NCBI GenBank assembly: GCA_964645645.1
Contig: CAZYBC010000023.1
Location: 1 to 17,683, forward strand
Direction: 5' to 3'
Source of the DNA: CAZYBC01 sp964645645
GTDB lineage: Bacteria; Patescibacteriota; Microgenomatia; UBA1400; PJMF01
Length of the DNA stretch: 17,683 bases
Shown here: positions 6,500 through 13,750 of the stretch, one piece after another
How positions within the stretch are numbered: the stretch's first letter is position 1
Layout: each line of letters starts with the position of its first letter
The notes under the pieces: model-generated
The model's input: the letters and a program-made list of their open reading frames with translations, nothing else
The model's database searches: none
What the model was told of the DNA's origin: nothing
Translations under genes and position numbers: made by a program

Positions 6500-7591
6500 A
6501 TGTCACTTTCTATCGGAATTGTTGGTTTGCCCAATGTCGGTAAATCAACTTTATTTAACGCGTTATTAAAGAAGCAAATTGCCTTAGCGGCTAATTATCC
6601 TTTTGCGACCATTGACCCTAATGTGGGCGTGGTGGAGGTGCCAGATGAGCGTTTGCCAGTACTGGCTAAGATTGTCCATACTTCTGTCATTAAACCAGCC
6701 ACAGTGGAGTTTACTGATATTGCGGGCTTGGTTAAAGGCGCCAGCCAGGGCGAAGGTTTGGGCAATAAATTTTTGGCCCATATTCGCGAAACTGATGCTA
6801 TTTGTCATGTCATGCGAGCTTTTACAGACAAAAATGTCATTCGTGAGGGATCTGTTGGGCCATTGGAAGATTTAGCCACTATTAGAACAGAATTACAGTT
6901 AGCAGATTTAGAAACTTTAAACAAGCAATTTCCTCCTAAAGGGAAAGTTGATAAAGAAATCACGGCTCGGTGGGCTTCCATTGAAAAATTTAAGCAGAAA
7001 ATTGAAGCTGGTGAAAGTGTGATTAATTTTGCTACTGATGAACCTAGTGAGACTGATTTGAAAACAGCTAAAGAACTCAATCTATTAACCGCTAAACGTG
7101 AATTATTTGCCGTTAATGTGGATGAAGATAATCTTAAAGAAGCCGAGTCTTTACGAGTTGCCTTTGCCCAAAAAATGCAAGTTAAGTCCGAACAAGTGGT
7201 GGTCATTTCCGCTAAAATTGAAAGTGAACTAGCCAATTTAAGCCAAGAAGATCAGCAACTTTATATGCAAGAATTAGGTTTAAAAAAGAGTGGGTTAGAA
7301 AGATTGGCTGAAGTGGCTTACAACATTTTGCAATTGCAAAGTTTTTTAACCGCTGGGACGCTGGAAGTTAAAGCCTGGACAATTAAAAAAGGCACTTTAG
7401 CCCCTCAAGCGGCTGGTGTAATTCACACTGATTTTGAAAAGAATTTCATCAAAGCTAAAGTAGTCAGCTATGCAGATTTCGTCGCTTACAATGGTTGGAC
7501 GGTAGCTAAGGAAAAAGGCAGGGTTCGTCTGGAAGGCAAAGATTATGTGATGCAAGAGGGTGATGTGGTGGAATTTATGGTGGGGAAATAG
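6500..7591 (+). CDS. ychF: Redox-regulated ATPase / GTPase YchF (OLA1 family)
   Basis: This 363-residue Obg-related P-loop protein is full length for YchF. The P loop GLPNVGKST is at residues 9-17. The G3 motif and switch region (DIAGLVKGASQGEGLGNKFL) is at 73-92. The G4 position reads NVDE (206-209), the variant that gives YchF a preference for ATP over GTP. The C-terminal TGS domain is typical (AWTIKKGTLAPQAAGVIHTD, about residues 287-306, ending in a DYVMQEGDVVEF segment). YchF associates with ribosomes and is implicated in translation and stress responses. It stands alone on the plus strand, with a leaderless start and about 234 bp before the rpsF operon. Confidence 0.97.
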   Translation: MSLSIGIVGLPNVGKSTLFNALLKKQIALAANYPFATIDPNVGVVEVPDERLPVLAKIVHTSVIKPATVEFTDIAGLVKGASQGEGLGNKFLAHIRETDAICHVMRAFTDKNVIREGSVGPLEDLATIRTELQLADLETLNKQFPPKGKVDKEITARWASIEKFKQKIEAGESVINFATDEPSETDLKTAKELNLLTAKRELFAVNVDEDNLKEAESLRVAFAQKMQVKSEQVVVISAKIESELANLSQEDQQLYMQELGLKKSGLERLAEVAYNILQLQSFLTAGTLEVKAWTIKKGTLAPQAAGVIHTDFEKNFIKAKVVSYADFVAYNGWTVAKEKGRVRLEGKDYVMQEGDVVEFMVGK

Positions 7592-7703
7592 AGTTTCTGC
7601 AATAAGCTTGAGGAGGCCCAATTAGTTATCCATTCCTTTTGCTAAAGCTTTATTAGCCCATATTAAAAGTTTATAACTATCTCTAGTAAGCTCTCTAGAA
7701 ATG

Positions 7704-7825
7704 TGTTAAAATACCTCACTTATATCAAGTAGTCTATCTTGGGAAGAACTTGCTAGAGTAAAAAAATTAGCGCTCGCTAAGGCTTTAGACAAAAATCTTC
7801 TCTTGATAATCCAGAGGATGGACTT
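7704..7825 (+). promoter_or_regulatory. Extended -10 promoter and structured leader of the rpsF operon
   Basis: An extended -10 box, TG-t-TAAAAT (7704-7712), precedes a leader of about 105 nt. TATCAAG (7723-7729) can pair with CTTGATA (7802-7808), closing a large loop that contains a hairpin with stem TTAGC/GCTAA. This places a structured region just before the Shine-Dalgarno AGAGG (7813-7817) and ATG 7826. Bacterial rpsF leaders often bind the S6:S18 complex for feedback control, but I could not recognise the known S6:S18 motif here. The 7592-7703 stretch before it holds nothing else I can identify. Confidence 0.5.
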
Positions 7826-8194
7826 ATGAAATTAACCAAAGTAACCCTCACTCGTTTATACGAGCTCACTTATTTAGTAGCTGCAGTTTTTACTGATTCT
7901 GAATTAGCCAAGATTCGTGAAGAAATCGAAGCTTTAGTAAAGAAATATAGTGGAACTGTTAAAAAGTTTGAAGATTGGGGTAAAAAGAACCTTGCTTATA
8001 AAATTAAAAAAGCCGGTAAAACTTCTACTGAAGCTTTTTATTCTCACTATCAAATTGAATTCCCAGCTGATAAAGTACAAGAGTTTGAGAAATTCTTATA
8101 TATGAATCCTCAAATTATTCGTCACTTATTAGTGGTAGCTCAAGATGATGAGCAAAAAACTCAAGTTGAAACCAAAGAAGAAGTTAGCGAATAA
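7826..8194 (+). CDS. rpsF: 30S ribosomal protein S6
   Basis: S6 binds 16S rRNA of the small-subunit platform as a heterodimer with S18. The 122-residue protein has the family core: YELTYLVAAV (strand 1), a helix around ELAKIREEIEALVKKYSG, then FEDWGKKNLAYKIKKAGKTS, FYSHYQIEF and the final IIRHLLVV strand. An acidic and polar tail of about 15 residues follows. The Shine-Dalgarno sequence AGAGG (7813-7817) lies 8 nt before the ATG. It is the first gene of the conserved rpsF-ssb-rpsR operon. The N-terminus is a few residues longer than usual before RLYELTY, but ATG 7826 is supported by the Shine-Dalgarno sequence. Confidence 0.96.
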   Translation: MKLTKVTLTRLYELTYLVAAVFTDSELAKIREEIEALVKKYSGTVKKFEDWGKKNLAYKIKKAGKTSTEAFYSHYQIEFPADKVQEFEKFLYMNPQIIRHLLVVAQDDEQKTQVETKEEVSE

Positions 8195-8279
8195 TAATTT
8201 GTCAGTTAACGTGTCAGCTTGGTTTTTAAAATAGTAGTTAGTAGTAGCTAGCACGATTCGAAAGAAGAAAGGAAAAAAC

Positions 8280-8747
8280 ATGTCAGTGCGCTCACTCAAC
8301 AAAGTTATGTTGATTGGTAATCTTACCAGAGATCCTAATTTGCGTTTTACCCCTAGTGGAACCGCAGTTTGTTCTTTTGGGATTGCCACCAATCGTTCTT
8401 GGAGTACCGATGGCGGTGATAAAGAAGAAAGAGTCGATTTTCATAATATCGTTGCCTGGTCTAAATTAGCCGAAATTTGTGGCCAAATTTTACACAAAGG
8501 CGATAAAGTTTACGTCGAAGGTAGAATTCAAACCAGAGATTGGAAAACTGAAGATGGTGCCGAACGTCGCGTCACCGAAATAGTAATTGATAACATGATG
8601 TTATTATCTTCACCCAAAGGTAAGGGTGATTATAGCGATGACTTAGCTGAAGCGGCTGAAGAAGCCCCTGAAGCCAAAGCCAGCGCTGACAAAGGCGATG
8701 AAGCTCCAGCTACTGAAGAAGTTGCTGAAGACGAAATCCCTTTCTAG
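8280..8747 (+). CDS. ssb: Single-stranded DNA-binding protein SSB
   Basis: SSB coats single-stranded DNA in replication, repair and recombination, and docks partner enzymes through its C-terminal tip. The OB fold fills about residues 1-112 (LNKVMLIGNLTRDPNLRFTP, then FHNIVAWSKLAEICGQ and KVYVEGRIQTRDW). A glutamate- and alanine-rich flexible linker follows, then the diagnostic acidic tip EDEIPF at the very end. At 155 residues it has a normal length. AAGGA (8269-8273) precedes the ATG by 6 nt. It lies between rpsF and rpsR, the classic arrangement, so it is probably cotranscribed from the rpsF promoter. An AT-rich 85-bp gap upstream could also hold a secondary promoter. Confidence 0.97.
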   Translation: MSVRSLNKVMLIGNLTRDPNLRFTPSGTAVCSFGIATNRSWSTDGGDKEERVDFHNIVAWSKLAEICGQILHKGDKVYVEGRIQTRDWKTEDGAERRVTEIVIDNMMLLSSPKGKGDYSDDLAEAAEEAPEAKASADKGDEAPATEEVAEDEIPF

Positions 8748-8758
8748 AAAGGTCTTAA

Positions 8759-8986
8759 ATGTTGAAGAAAAAAAGAAAAATTATGCGTCAACCAAAAATG
8801 AAAGTTGATCCTAATATGGTTTTCTCTTACAAGAGAGCTAACGAATTAAGACGCTTCATTAATTTCCAAGGTAGCATTCTATCTAGAGAAATTACTGGTT
8901 TAGCTGCTAAAAAACAACGCTTATTGGCTTTAGCTATTAAAAGAGCTCGCCATTTAGCTTTATTACCTTTTACTCAAACAATGTAA
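8759..8986 (+). CDS. rpsR: 30S ribosomal protein S18
   Basis: S18 pairs with S6 on the small-subunit platform. The 75-residue protein shows the conserved core YKRANELRRFINFQGSILSR, the ITGLAAKKQRLLALAIKRAR segment and the usual end HLALLPF. The N-terminal cysteine pair seen in zinc-binding S18 proteins is absent; a basic stretch (LKKKRKIMRQPK) takes its place. Eleven nucleotides separate it from ssb, and AAAGG before ATG 8759 serves as the ribosome binding site. A strong hairpin terminator follows. Confidence 0.96.
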   Translation: MLKKKRKIMRQPKMKVDPNMVFSYKRANELRRFINFQGSILSREITGLAAKKQRLLALAIKRARHLALLPFTQTM

Positions 8987-9017
8987 TTTGGTTGTAAAAG
9001 TTAAAATCAAACACAAG

Positions 9018-9050
9018 AACAAGCCTCCGTTTAGGAGGCTTGTTTGGTAA
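9018..9050 (+). terminator. Intrinsic terminator of the rpsF-ssb-rpsR operon
   Basis: An 11-bp perfect stem, AACAAGCCTCC (9018-9028) with GGAGGCTTGTT (9034-9044), closes a GTTTA loop. The T tract is short and interrupted (TTTGG), but the stem is strong and it lies 32 nt after the rpsR stop. Confidence 0.8.
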
Positions 9051-9099
9051 AAAGTTCGTCTTAATTAAAAGCTGGATTTTATAAAGTAGTATAAAAGTA

Positions 9100-9137
9100 T
9101 TGAAAAAGTAGTAGTTTTGTGTTATAAAATTACTACT
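9100..9137 (+). promoter_or_regulatory. Promoter and possible operator of the RHH antitoxin gene
   Basis: TTGAAA (9100-9105) and TATAAA (9123-9128) are spaced by 17 nt, and the ATG at 9138 lies 9 nt after the -10 box, so the mRNA is probably leaderless. Inverted half-sites AGTAGTA (9107-9113) and TACTACT (9131-9137) flank the -10 box, and another AGTAGTA precedes the -35 box at 9085-9091. Such sites are expected for an autoregulating ribbon-helix-helix antitoxin. Confidence 0.6.
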
Positions 9138-9383
9138 ATGAATAAAGTTCAACTCACATTAACCGATCAAGAAGCTATCATTTTAGAGCAGTATGGTAAG
9201 CAATTTGGCTATAACTTATCAAGAACAATTCGTTTTTTGATCAGCAAAGCAGTAGAGCAGGTAATGCCAGAATTTGTGGTAGATCAAAAAATTGAAAATA
9301 AAGCGATTAAAGCTTTAGAAGCTCATCAACAAAAGAAAACTATTAAAATTGATAATTTAGAAAAATATTTTGAAAATTTATGA
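9138..9383 (+). CDS. Ribbon-helix-helix-like antitoxin
   Basis: This protein has about 81 residues from ATG 9138. Its first half, VQLTLTDQEAIILEQYGKQF followed by NLSRTIRFLISKAVEQ, has the strand-helix-helix pattern of ribbon-helix-helix repressors. The lysine- and acid-rich second half would wrap the toxin. The stop codon overlaps the start of the downstream RelE-like toxin gene as ATGA (9380-9383), a hallmark of type II toxin-antitoxin operons. The strong promoter with inverted half-sites fits autoregulation. Family assignment is by pattern and context. The frame is intact although the toxin is broken. Confidence 0.7.
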   Translation: MNKVQLTLTDQEAIILEQYGKQFGYNLSRTIRFLISKAVEQVMPEFVVDQKIENKAIKALEAHQQKKTIKIDNLEKYFENL

Positions 9384-9640
9384 ATATTTATTTTTCACCT
9401 GTCTTTGATAAAAAATTAAAGAAAATAGTGAAAAATAACCTTATTCTCAAAAAAAATATTTTTAAGCAATTACAACTCTTTAATCGTTTTCCATATCATC
9501 CCTCTTTAAGGACTCATAAATTAAAAGGTCAACGCTGTGACTAATTTGCAATTTGGCTTCATGCTGATTTAAGAGCGTTATATATTAAAGACAAGGAGGA
9601 TATTATTTTTGTTGATCTGATTGATCATGATCACTATTAA
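9380..9640 (+). pseudogene. RelE/YafQ-like toxin interrupted by a stop codon
   Basis: Starting at ATG 9380 (overlapping the antitoxin stop) the frame reads MNIYFSPVFDKKLKKIV and continues to LRTHKLKGQRCD, then meets TAA at 9542-9544. Beyond that stop the same frame continues with FAIWLHADLRALYI, then DIIFVDLIDHDHY, and ends at 9638-9640. Both parts together make a normal 86-codon RelE-family toxin (the HKL-G, DLR-Y and D-HD-Y signatures are all there). A single substitution, for example GAA to TAA, would explain the break. The truncated 54-residue product lacks the C-terminal strands and is probably inactive. Sequencing error is the main alternative. Confidence 0.8.
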
Positions 9641-9663
9641 CCATGCTAAACCATTCCGCTCGT

Positions 9664-9724
9664 TTTATGTATAACATCACTAAATCATTTCGCTTGCGAT
9701 GTATTTAGTGATGTTATACATAAA
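9664..9724. repeat. Long palindromic hairpin element, 22-bp arms
   Basis: A perfect 22-bp inverted repeat (9664-9685 with 9703-9724; inner end CATCACTAAAT/ATTTAGTGATG) encloses a 17-nt loop that itself folds as CAT-tt-CGC-tt-GCG-ATG. A related sequence, CATTCCGCTCG, occurs just upstream at about 9652. No T tract follows on either strand. It lies between the dead toxin gene and the S41 peptidase promoter. The architecture resembles that of the palindrome at 13675-13750. Confidence 0.75.
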
Positions 9725-9755
9725 TGCGCTGGTATATTTTTTTGAGTAAATCTTT

Positions 9756-9761
9756 TACAAT
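9756..9761 (+). promoter_or_regulatory. -10 box of the S41 peptidase gene
   Basis: TACAAT lies 8 nt before ATG 9770, so the transcript should start at or next to the start codon (leaderless). No good -35 box or Shine-Dalgarno sequence is visible. Confidence 0.5.
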
Positions 9762-9769
9762 AAACCCTT

Positions 9770-11047
9770 ATGAAATTGAAATTCTCTAAGTTGTTAAATT
9801 TTGCAGTTGCCTTATTGTTAGTTCTTTTAGGCACAATTCTTGGTTATCGCTATGCCATGAGAGGCAGTCTACCCGGCAATGTTAAGCTTAAATTTTTAGA
9901 CCAAATGTCTGGGGGAAGTAATAGCTCTGATTTAGCTAAACTGACAAATGCTAGCGCCCCCAGTAATTTAAAGGATGTAGACTTTGAAACTTTTTGGCAA
10001 GTTTGGCAACTTTTAGAAGCTGATTATATTGATTCTAATAAAATTGATCATGACAAGATGGTTGATGGAGCAATTGGTGGTTTAACTGCTTCTTTGGGTG
10101 ACCCTTATACCATGTATTTGCCTTTACAAGATAACCAAAAAAGTGGTGAAGATTTAGCCGGCAGTTTCTACGGAGTTGGGATTGAATTAGGTTATAAAGA
10201 GGGGACTTTAGCGGTAGTAGCACCTCTGGATGGTTCACCCGCTAGCAAAGCAGGTATTCAAGCTGGTGATTTGATTTTAAATGTTAAAGATGAACAAAAA
10301 GGTTTAAATCAAAGCACAGCTGGTTGGTCTTTAGATGAAGCAGTTAAAAATATTCGGGGGCCAAAGGCCAGCCCGGTGGTGTTGAATTTATGGCGTCAAG
10401 ATTATAACAGTAATCAAGCCTTTGATGTTACTATTTACCGTGATGAAATCATTGTTGAATCAGTTAAATTAGCCTTTATAGAAAAGGCTGGTAAAAAAAT
10501 TGCTCACCTAAAATTAATTCGTTTTGGTGAACGAACTGTGAGCGAGTGGGATGAAGCAGTAGCTAAAATTAAAGCGGAAAAAAATGTTAAAGGTTTAATT
10601 TTAGATTTACGCAATAACCCCGGTGGTTATTTCGATACTTCCATTGTTTTAGCCAGCGATTTTATTAAAAAAGGTGACAAAGTAGTCAGCCAAAAAGGCA
10701 AATTCAGTTCTCAAGATTTTGTTTCTAGAGGAACTATGCGCTTAGCGGAATATCCTTTAGTAATTTTGGTTAATAAGGGCAGTGCTAGTGCCAGTGAGAT
10801 TTTAGCCGGGGCGTTGCGTGATGATTTGGGGGCTAAATTAATTGGGGAAAAGACCTTTGGAAAAGGCACAGTTCAAGATCGTCGTGAATTAAGCAATGGG
10901 GCAGGAATTCATATTACTATTGCTAAATGGTTATTGCCCAAGGGCGATTGGATTCATGAAGAAGGTATTCCAGTAAGTGTTGAAGTTAAACAAAACTATG
11001 AAACCGAGGCTGACGAAGTCTTAGACAAAGCTTTACAAGAGTTTTAG
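9770..11047 (+). CDS. S41 C-terminal processing peptidase (CtpA/Prc family)
   Basis: This membrane-anchored serine protease cleaves proteins near their C-termini on the outer face of the membrane. The 425-residue protein starts with a hydrophobic anchor (about residues 6-27, FAVALLLVLLGTILGYRYAM). A PDZ domain follows (about 130-225, with GVGIELGYKEG and SPASKAGIQAGDLIL). The S41 catalytic domain shows LILDLRNNPGGYFD, NKGSASASEILAGAL and IGEKTFGKGTVQ. The expected dyad is S340 and K365, with the same 25-residue spacing as E. coli Prc S430/K455. It is a single-gene unit with a leaderless start and converges on the radical SAM gene with a 3-nt gap. It appears intact. Confidence 0.96.
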   Translation: MKLKFSKLLNFAVALLLVLLGTILGYRYAMRGSLPGNVKLKFLDQMSGGSNSSDLAKLTNASAPSNLKDVDFETFWQVWQLLEADYIDSNKIDHDKMVDGAIGGLTASLGDPYTMYLPLQDNQKSGEDLAGSFYGVGIELGYKEGTLAVVAPLDGSPASKAGIQAGDLILNVKDEQKGLNQSTAGWSLDEAVKNIRGPKASPVVLNLWRQDYNSNQAFDVTIYRDEIIVESVKLAFIEKAGKKIAHLKLIRFGERTVSEWDEAVAKIKAEKNVKGLILDLRNNPGGYFDTSIVLASDFIKKGDKVVSQKGKFSSQDFVSRGTMRLAEYPLVILVNKGSASASEILAGALRDDLGAKLIGEKTFGKGTVQDRRELSNGAGIHITIAKWLLPKGDWIHEEGIPVSVEVKQNYETEADEVLDKALQEF

Positions 11048-11050
11048 GTT

Positions 11051-12138
11051 TTACCACTTTACCCAGGCTTGAGCTTTATCCAATTGGATACGCAAATTTT
11101 TAAGTTGGTCTAAGGTTTTGATTTTACTTTGTTTCCTAAGCTGAATAATTTTTTTGGCAGAGACAGGGCCAATGCCTGGTACTTTAATCAAATCCCAGTA
11201 GTTTGCCAGATTAAGATTGATGGGGAAGAGCTGACGATGATGTTGAGCCCAAGTGGTTTTAGGATCGCTTTGTTCAGCTAAAAATCCAGCCTCATCAAGG
11301 GGAATATCCCAGGGGTTAAAACGATAAAAACGCATTAAGAAATCAGCTTGATAGAGGCGATGTTCACGTTGTAATGAAGCGGCGGGTAGGTGTGCAAGTG
11401 GAGTATTAGCCACTGGCCGAAAGGCACTGTAAAATACTCGGCTTAAGTCAAAATTTTTATAGAGTAAATGCGTGGTTTTAATAATTTTTTGATCAGTTTC
11501 AGTGCCAGCGCCAACTACAAATTGAGTAGTTAAACTTGGCGTAGGAAGCCCCGCATAACGTCTTCCAAGCATAACCTTTTTTATGGTAGATAGGGTATAA
11601 AAGAAACCTTGTTTAAAATTTTTTTCTGGCGACAGTACAGCTAAATCTTGTTCACTAGGAGATTCAATATTAAGGGAAATTCTTTGTGCTAATTTGCTGG
11701 CTTCTTCAATACAACTTTGAGAAGCTCCTGGCATAATTTTAAGATGTAAATAGCCGTGATATTGGTATTTTTTTCTGACAATCTGAGCAGTATCTAGCAG
11801 TTTAGTCATGGTACTTTCTGGATTGTCTGGTATACCAGACGAGAGAAAGAAACCATCTACTAAGCGGCGTTGAAAGGCACTAATAAAGGCAGCAGCCATT
11901 TCATCTGGAGTAGAACTGGCTCTTTGGCAAGCTCGGTCACGCCGAAAAGCGCAGTAATGACAATTATTTTTACAGTAATTAGTTTGCAAGACTTTAAACA
12001 AGCGACAAACTTTTTGTCCAGCTACTTTGGCATGGTAAACGCCAGGAATATTGGTGGTTTTGCCAAAATCTTGAGGTCCGCAGGTATCATATTGCGCACT
12101 TGGTCCAAAAGAATAGTCATTTTTTGATAAAGGTCCAT
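11051..12138 (-). CDS. Radical SAM protein with C-terminal HhH, frameshifted near its N-terminus
   Basis: The main open frame (11051-12001, TTG at 12001) has the 4Fe-4S cluster motif CKNNCHYC and the GFFLSSG, YLHLKIMPGAS and YSAFRPV segments. It ends in a helix-hairpin-helix (LIKVPGIGPVSAKKIIQLRK). This matches the 'putative DNA modification/repair radical SAM' family often found beside a uracil-DNA glycosylase gene. The same frame runs upstream without a standard start and encodes family-like sequence (YDTCGPQDFGKTTNIPGVYH). The missing N-terminus, MDLYQKMTILLDQVR, lies in another frame from ATG 12138. Joining them needs a -1 shift near 12092-12096, meaning one base lost. TACAAT (12148-12153) precedes that ATG by 9 nt. 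It is therefore a decaying gene, a sequencing error, or (less likely) recoding. True length would be about 362 residues. Confidence 0.85.
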
Positions 12139-12220
12139 TGTGGCGTCATTGTAAAAGAAAATAATTAAGAAGAAAACCCGAAGAAAGAATAACAATAATA
12201 ATCAAAACTAGTCAGTTTTT

Positions 12221-13225
12221 TTAGCTTTCAGCTGTTTGATCTGTATCAGTTAGTTCTGTTTTATCTTCGTCATTGCCGTTTTCCAGCTGATTTTTTACTA
12301 GAGTAATTACTTTTTCTAGATCACCTTCGATAATTGTTTCTAAAGCATACCAGCTGTGGTTAATGCGATGGTCGGTGACTCGGTTTTGAGGATAGTTATA
12401 AGTGCGAATTTTTTCGGCGCGCATATTACGACCAATAACACTACGAGCTTCGCCAATTTGTTCTAAGCGTTTTTCTTCTTCAATTTCCCATAATTGACTA
12501 CGTAGTAATTCTAAAGCAATTTGCCGGTTTTGAGCTTGTTTACGTTCTTGGCGAGAGACTACCACGATTCCGCTGGGTTTGTGAGTTAGGCGCACAGCAC
12601 TACTGGTTTTGTTGACACTTTGTCCACCAGCTCCGCTAGCTCGCATAAATTCCCAAATTAAATCTTCATCTCTAATACTGATAGCCTTTTCGTGAATTTC
12701 TGGCAGAACTGCTACGCTAGCGGTAGATGTGTGAACTCTGCCTTGAGCCTCGGTTACTGGTACCCGTTGTACTCGATGTACTCCAGATTCATACTTAAAA
12801 AGTTCATAAGGATAAATAATGCTGGCTGGTTCTTCTTCAGAAAGTTTAAGTTCAGTTCGTCCACTTACTTTAAAAACTAAATCATCAATAAAACTGACTT
12901 GCAAACCTTTGTTTTCACAAAAGCGCATATACATCCGTAATAAATCTCTGGCCCAAATTTTTGCTTCATCGCCGCCAGTGCCTCCACGAATTTCAATAAT
13001 TGCTTTGGATTTTTCAGTGGAAGTAGCCTGTGGAGTATCATCTTCTAGGTTAGATTCGTATTCTTCAGCTGCTGTTTCTAAAGCTTGTTTTTCTTGATTT
13101 AATTTTTCAATTTCCTGTTGGGCCAACTCAGCTAATTCTGGGTCAGCCAAAAGTTGCTCATTTTGCGCAATCTGAGCAGCAATAAGATCAATTTGAGCTT
13201 GGTAAGGATTAAATGACTCGTTCAT
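12221..13225 (-). CDS. prfA: Peptide chain release factor 1 (RF1)
   Basis: RF1 reads UAA and UAG in the ribosomal A site and triggers peptide release. The 334-residue protein is about 25 residues shorter than E. coli RF1, mainly in the N-terminal helical domain. Key elements are RGGTGGDEAKIWARDL (80-95), the codon-recognition PxT tripeptide P156-V-T158 in RVPVTEAQGRVHTS (RF2 would have SPF), and the catalytic GGQ at 200-202 in SGAGGQSVNKTSSAV. The PxT motif settles RF1 over RF2. It follows rpmE on the same strand with a 57-bp gap, a conserved pairing. That gap also holds an extended -10 box, TGTTACAAT (13268-13276), so prfA may have its own promoter. Its leader holds a small TACTCT/AGAGTA hairpin. 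Confidence 0.97.
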   Translation of the reverse strand: MNESFNPYQAQIDLIAAQIAQNEQLLADPELAELAQQEIEKLNQEKQALETAAEEYESNLEDDTPQATSTEKSKAIIEIRGGTGGDEAKIWARDLLRMYMRFCENKGLQVSFIDDLVFKVSGRTELKLSEEEPASIIYPYELFKYESGVHRVQRVPVTEAQGRVHTSTASVAVLPEIHEKAISIRDEDLIWEFMRASGAGGQSVNKTSSAVRLTHKPSGIVVVSRQERKQAQNRQIALELLRSQLWEIEEEKRLEQIGEARSVIGRNMRAEKIRTYNYPQNRVTDHRINHSWYALETIIEGDLEKVITLVKNQLENGNDEDKTELTDTDQTAES

Positions 13226-13282
13226 AAACCAAAACCTCGTACTCTTACTAGAGTAGAAGTTTAATTCATTGTAACATGACAG

Positions 13283-13648
13283 CTATTTAGCTGAAGATTG
13301 AGTTTGAGCTGCAGAAGCAGTTGCTTCGGTGCTTTGATCTCTAAGTTGAGATTTTTGAGCGCGCAAAATCTCTTGATAAGATTTTTCTTCTTTAGCTTCT
13401 TTATCAGCTTTATTAGATTTTTTGCCTTTAGTGGCTTGTTTAGCGGCGGCAATTTGCATTTTTTGCATAAATTTGTCAACTCTACCTTGACGGTCAACAA
13501 ATTTCATTTCGCCAGTAAAAAAAGGATGACAAGCGGCGCAAATATCTACAGTAATGGCTTCCATAGTGGAGCCGGTGGTAAAGGTATTGCCACAGCTACA
13601 AGTAACTTTACAATCGCTGTGCCAATTTGGATGAATATTTTGTTTCAT
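13283..13648 (-). CDS. rpmE: 50S ribosomal protein L31 with a long C-terminal extension
   Basis: L31 bridges the ribosomal subunits. The N-terminal 70 residues are typical: IHPNWHSDCKVTCSCGNTF, then VDICAACHPFFTGEMKFVD and GRVDKFMQK. The zinc-binding CSCG and CAACH cysteines are retained (the C+ form). After about residue 72 the protein carries about 50 extra residues rich in Ala, Lys, Gln and Ser, beyond the usual length of about 70. This is probably a disordered tail. A TATAAT (13660-13665, minus strand) lies 11 nt before the ATG, giving a very short leader. It heads an rpmE-prfA unit, and the long palindrome at 13675-13750 lies just upstream. Confidence 0.96.
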   Translation of the reverse strand: MKQNIHPNWHSDCKVTCSCGNTFTTGSTMEAITVDICAACHPFFTGEMKFVDRQGRVDKFMQKMQIAAAKQATKGKKSNKADKEAKEEKSYQEILRAQKSQLRDQSTEATASAAQTQSSAK

Positions 13649-13674
13649 AACGAAGGCTAATTATATCATGGGTT

Positions 13675-13750
13675 CCTGAAATAGCATATTATTAATCTTA
13701 GTTCACTTTACTTCGTAGAGATACTAAGATTAATAATATGCTATTTCAGG
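13675..13750. repeat. Long palindromic hairpin element, 27-bp perfect arms
   Basis: The arms at 13675-13701 and 13724-13750 are perfect complements over 27 bp (outer end CCTGAAATAGC/GCTATTTCAGG). The 22-nt loop can extend the stem with CTTTA/TAGAG around CTTCG. Smaller CTTCG/CGAAG inverted repeats follow at about 13760-13776, and TATGCTATTT recurs at about 13794-13803. No T tract follows on either strand. It sits between the EamA gene and rpmE, both on the minus strand. Confidence 0.8.

Noticed and set aside
6584..7236. Several open frames on both strands inside ychF
   Set aside because: They all overlap a strongly conserved gene and their translations show no family features.
7710..7829. 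Stop-free frame in the rpsF leader ending at TGA overlapping the rpsF ATG
   Set aside because: It has no ATG, GTG or usable TTG start, and about 40 codons without a stop can arise by chance. I treat it as part of an RNA leader.
12204..12222. AAAACT-AGTC-AGTTTT with a T tract as a plus-strand terminator
   Set aside because: The stem is weak and AT-only apart from one pair, overlaps the end of prfA, and no plus-strand gene ends there.
13261..13660. Overlapping frames on both strands within rpmE
   Set aside because: The lysine- and leucine-rich translations come from reading the L31 gene out of frame; L31 itself is well supported.
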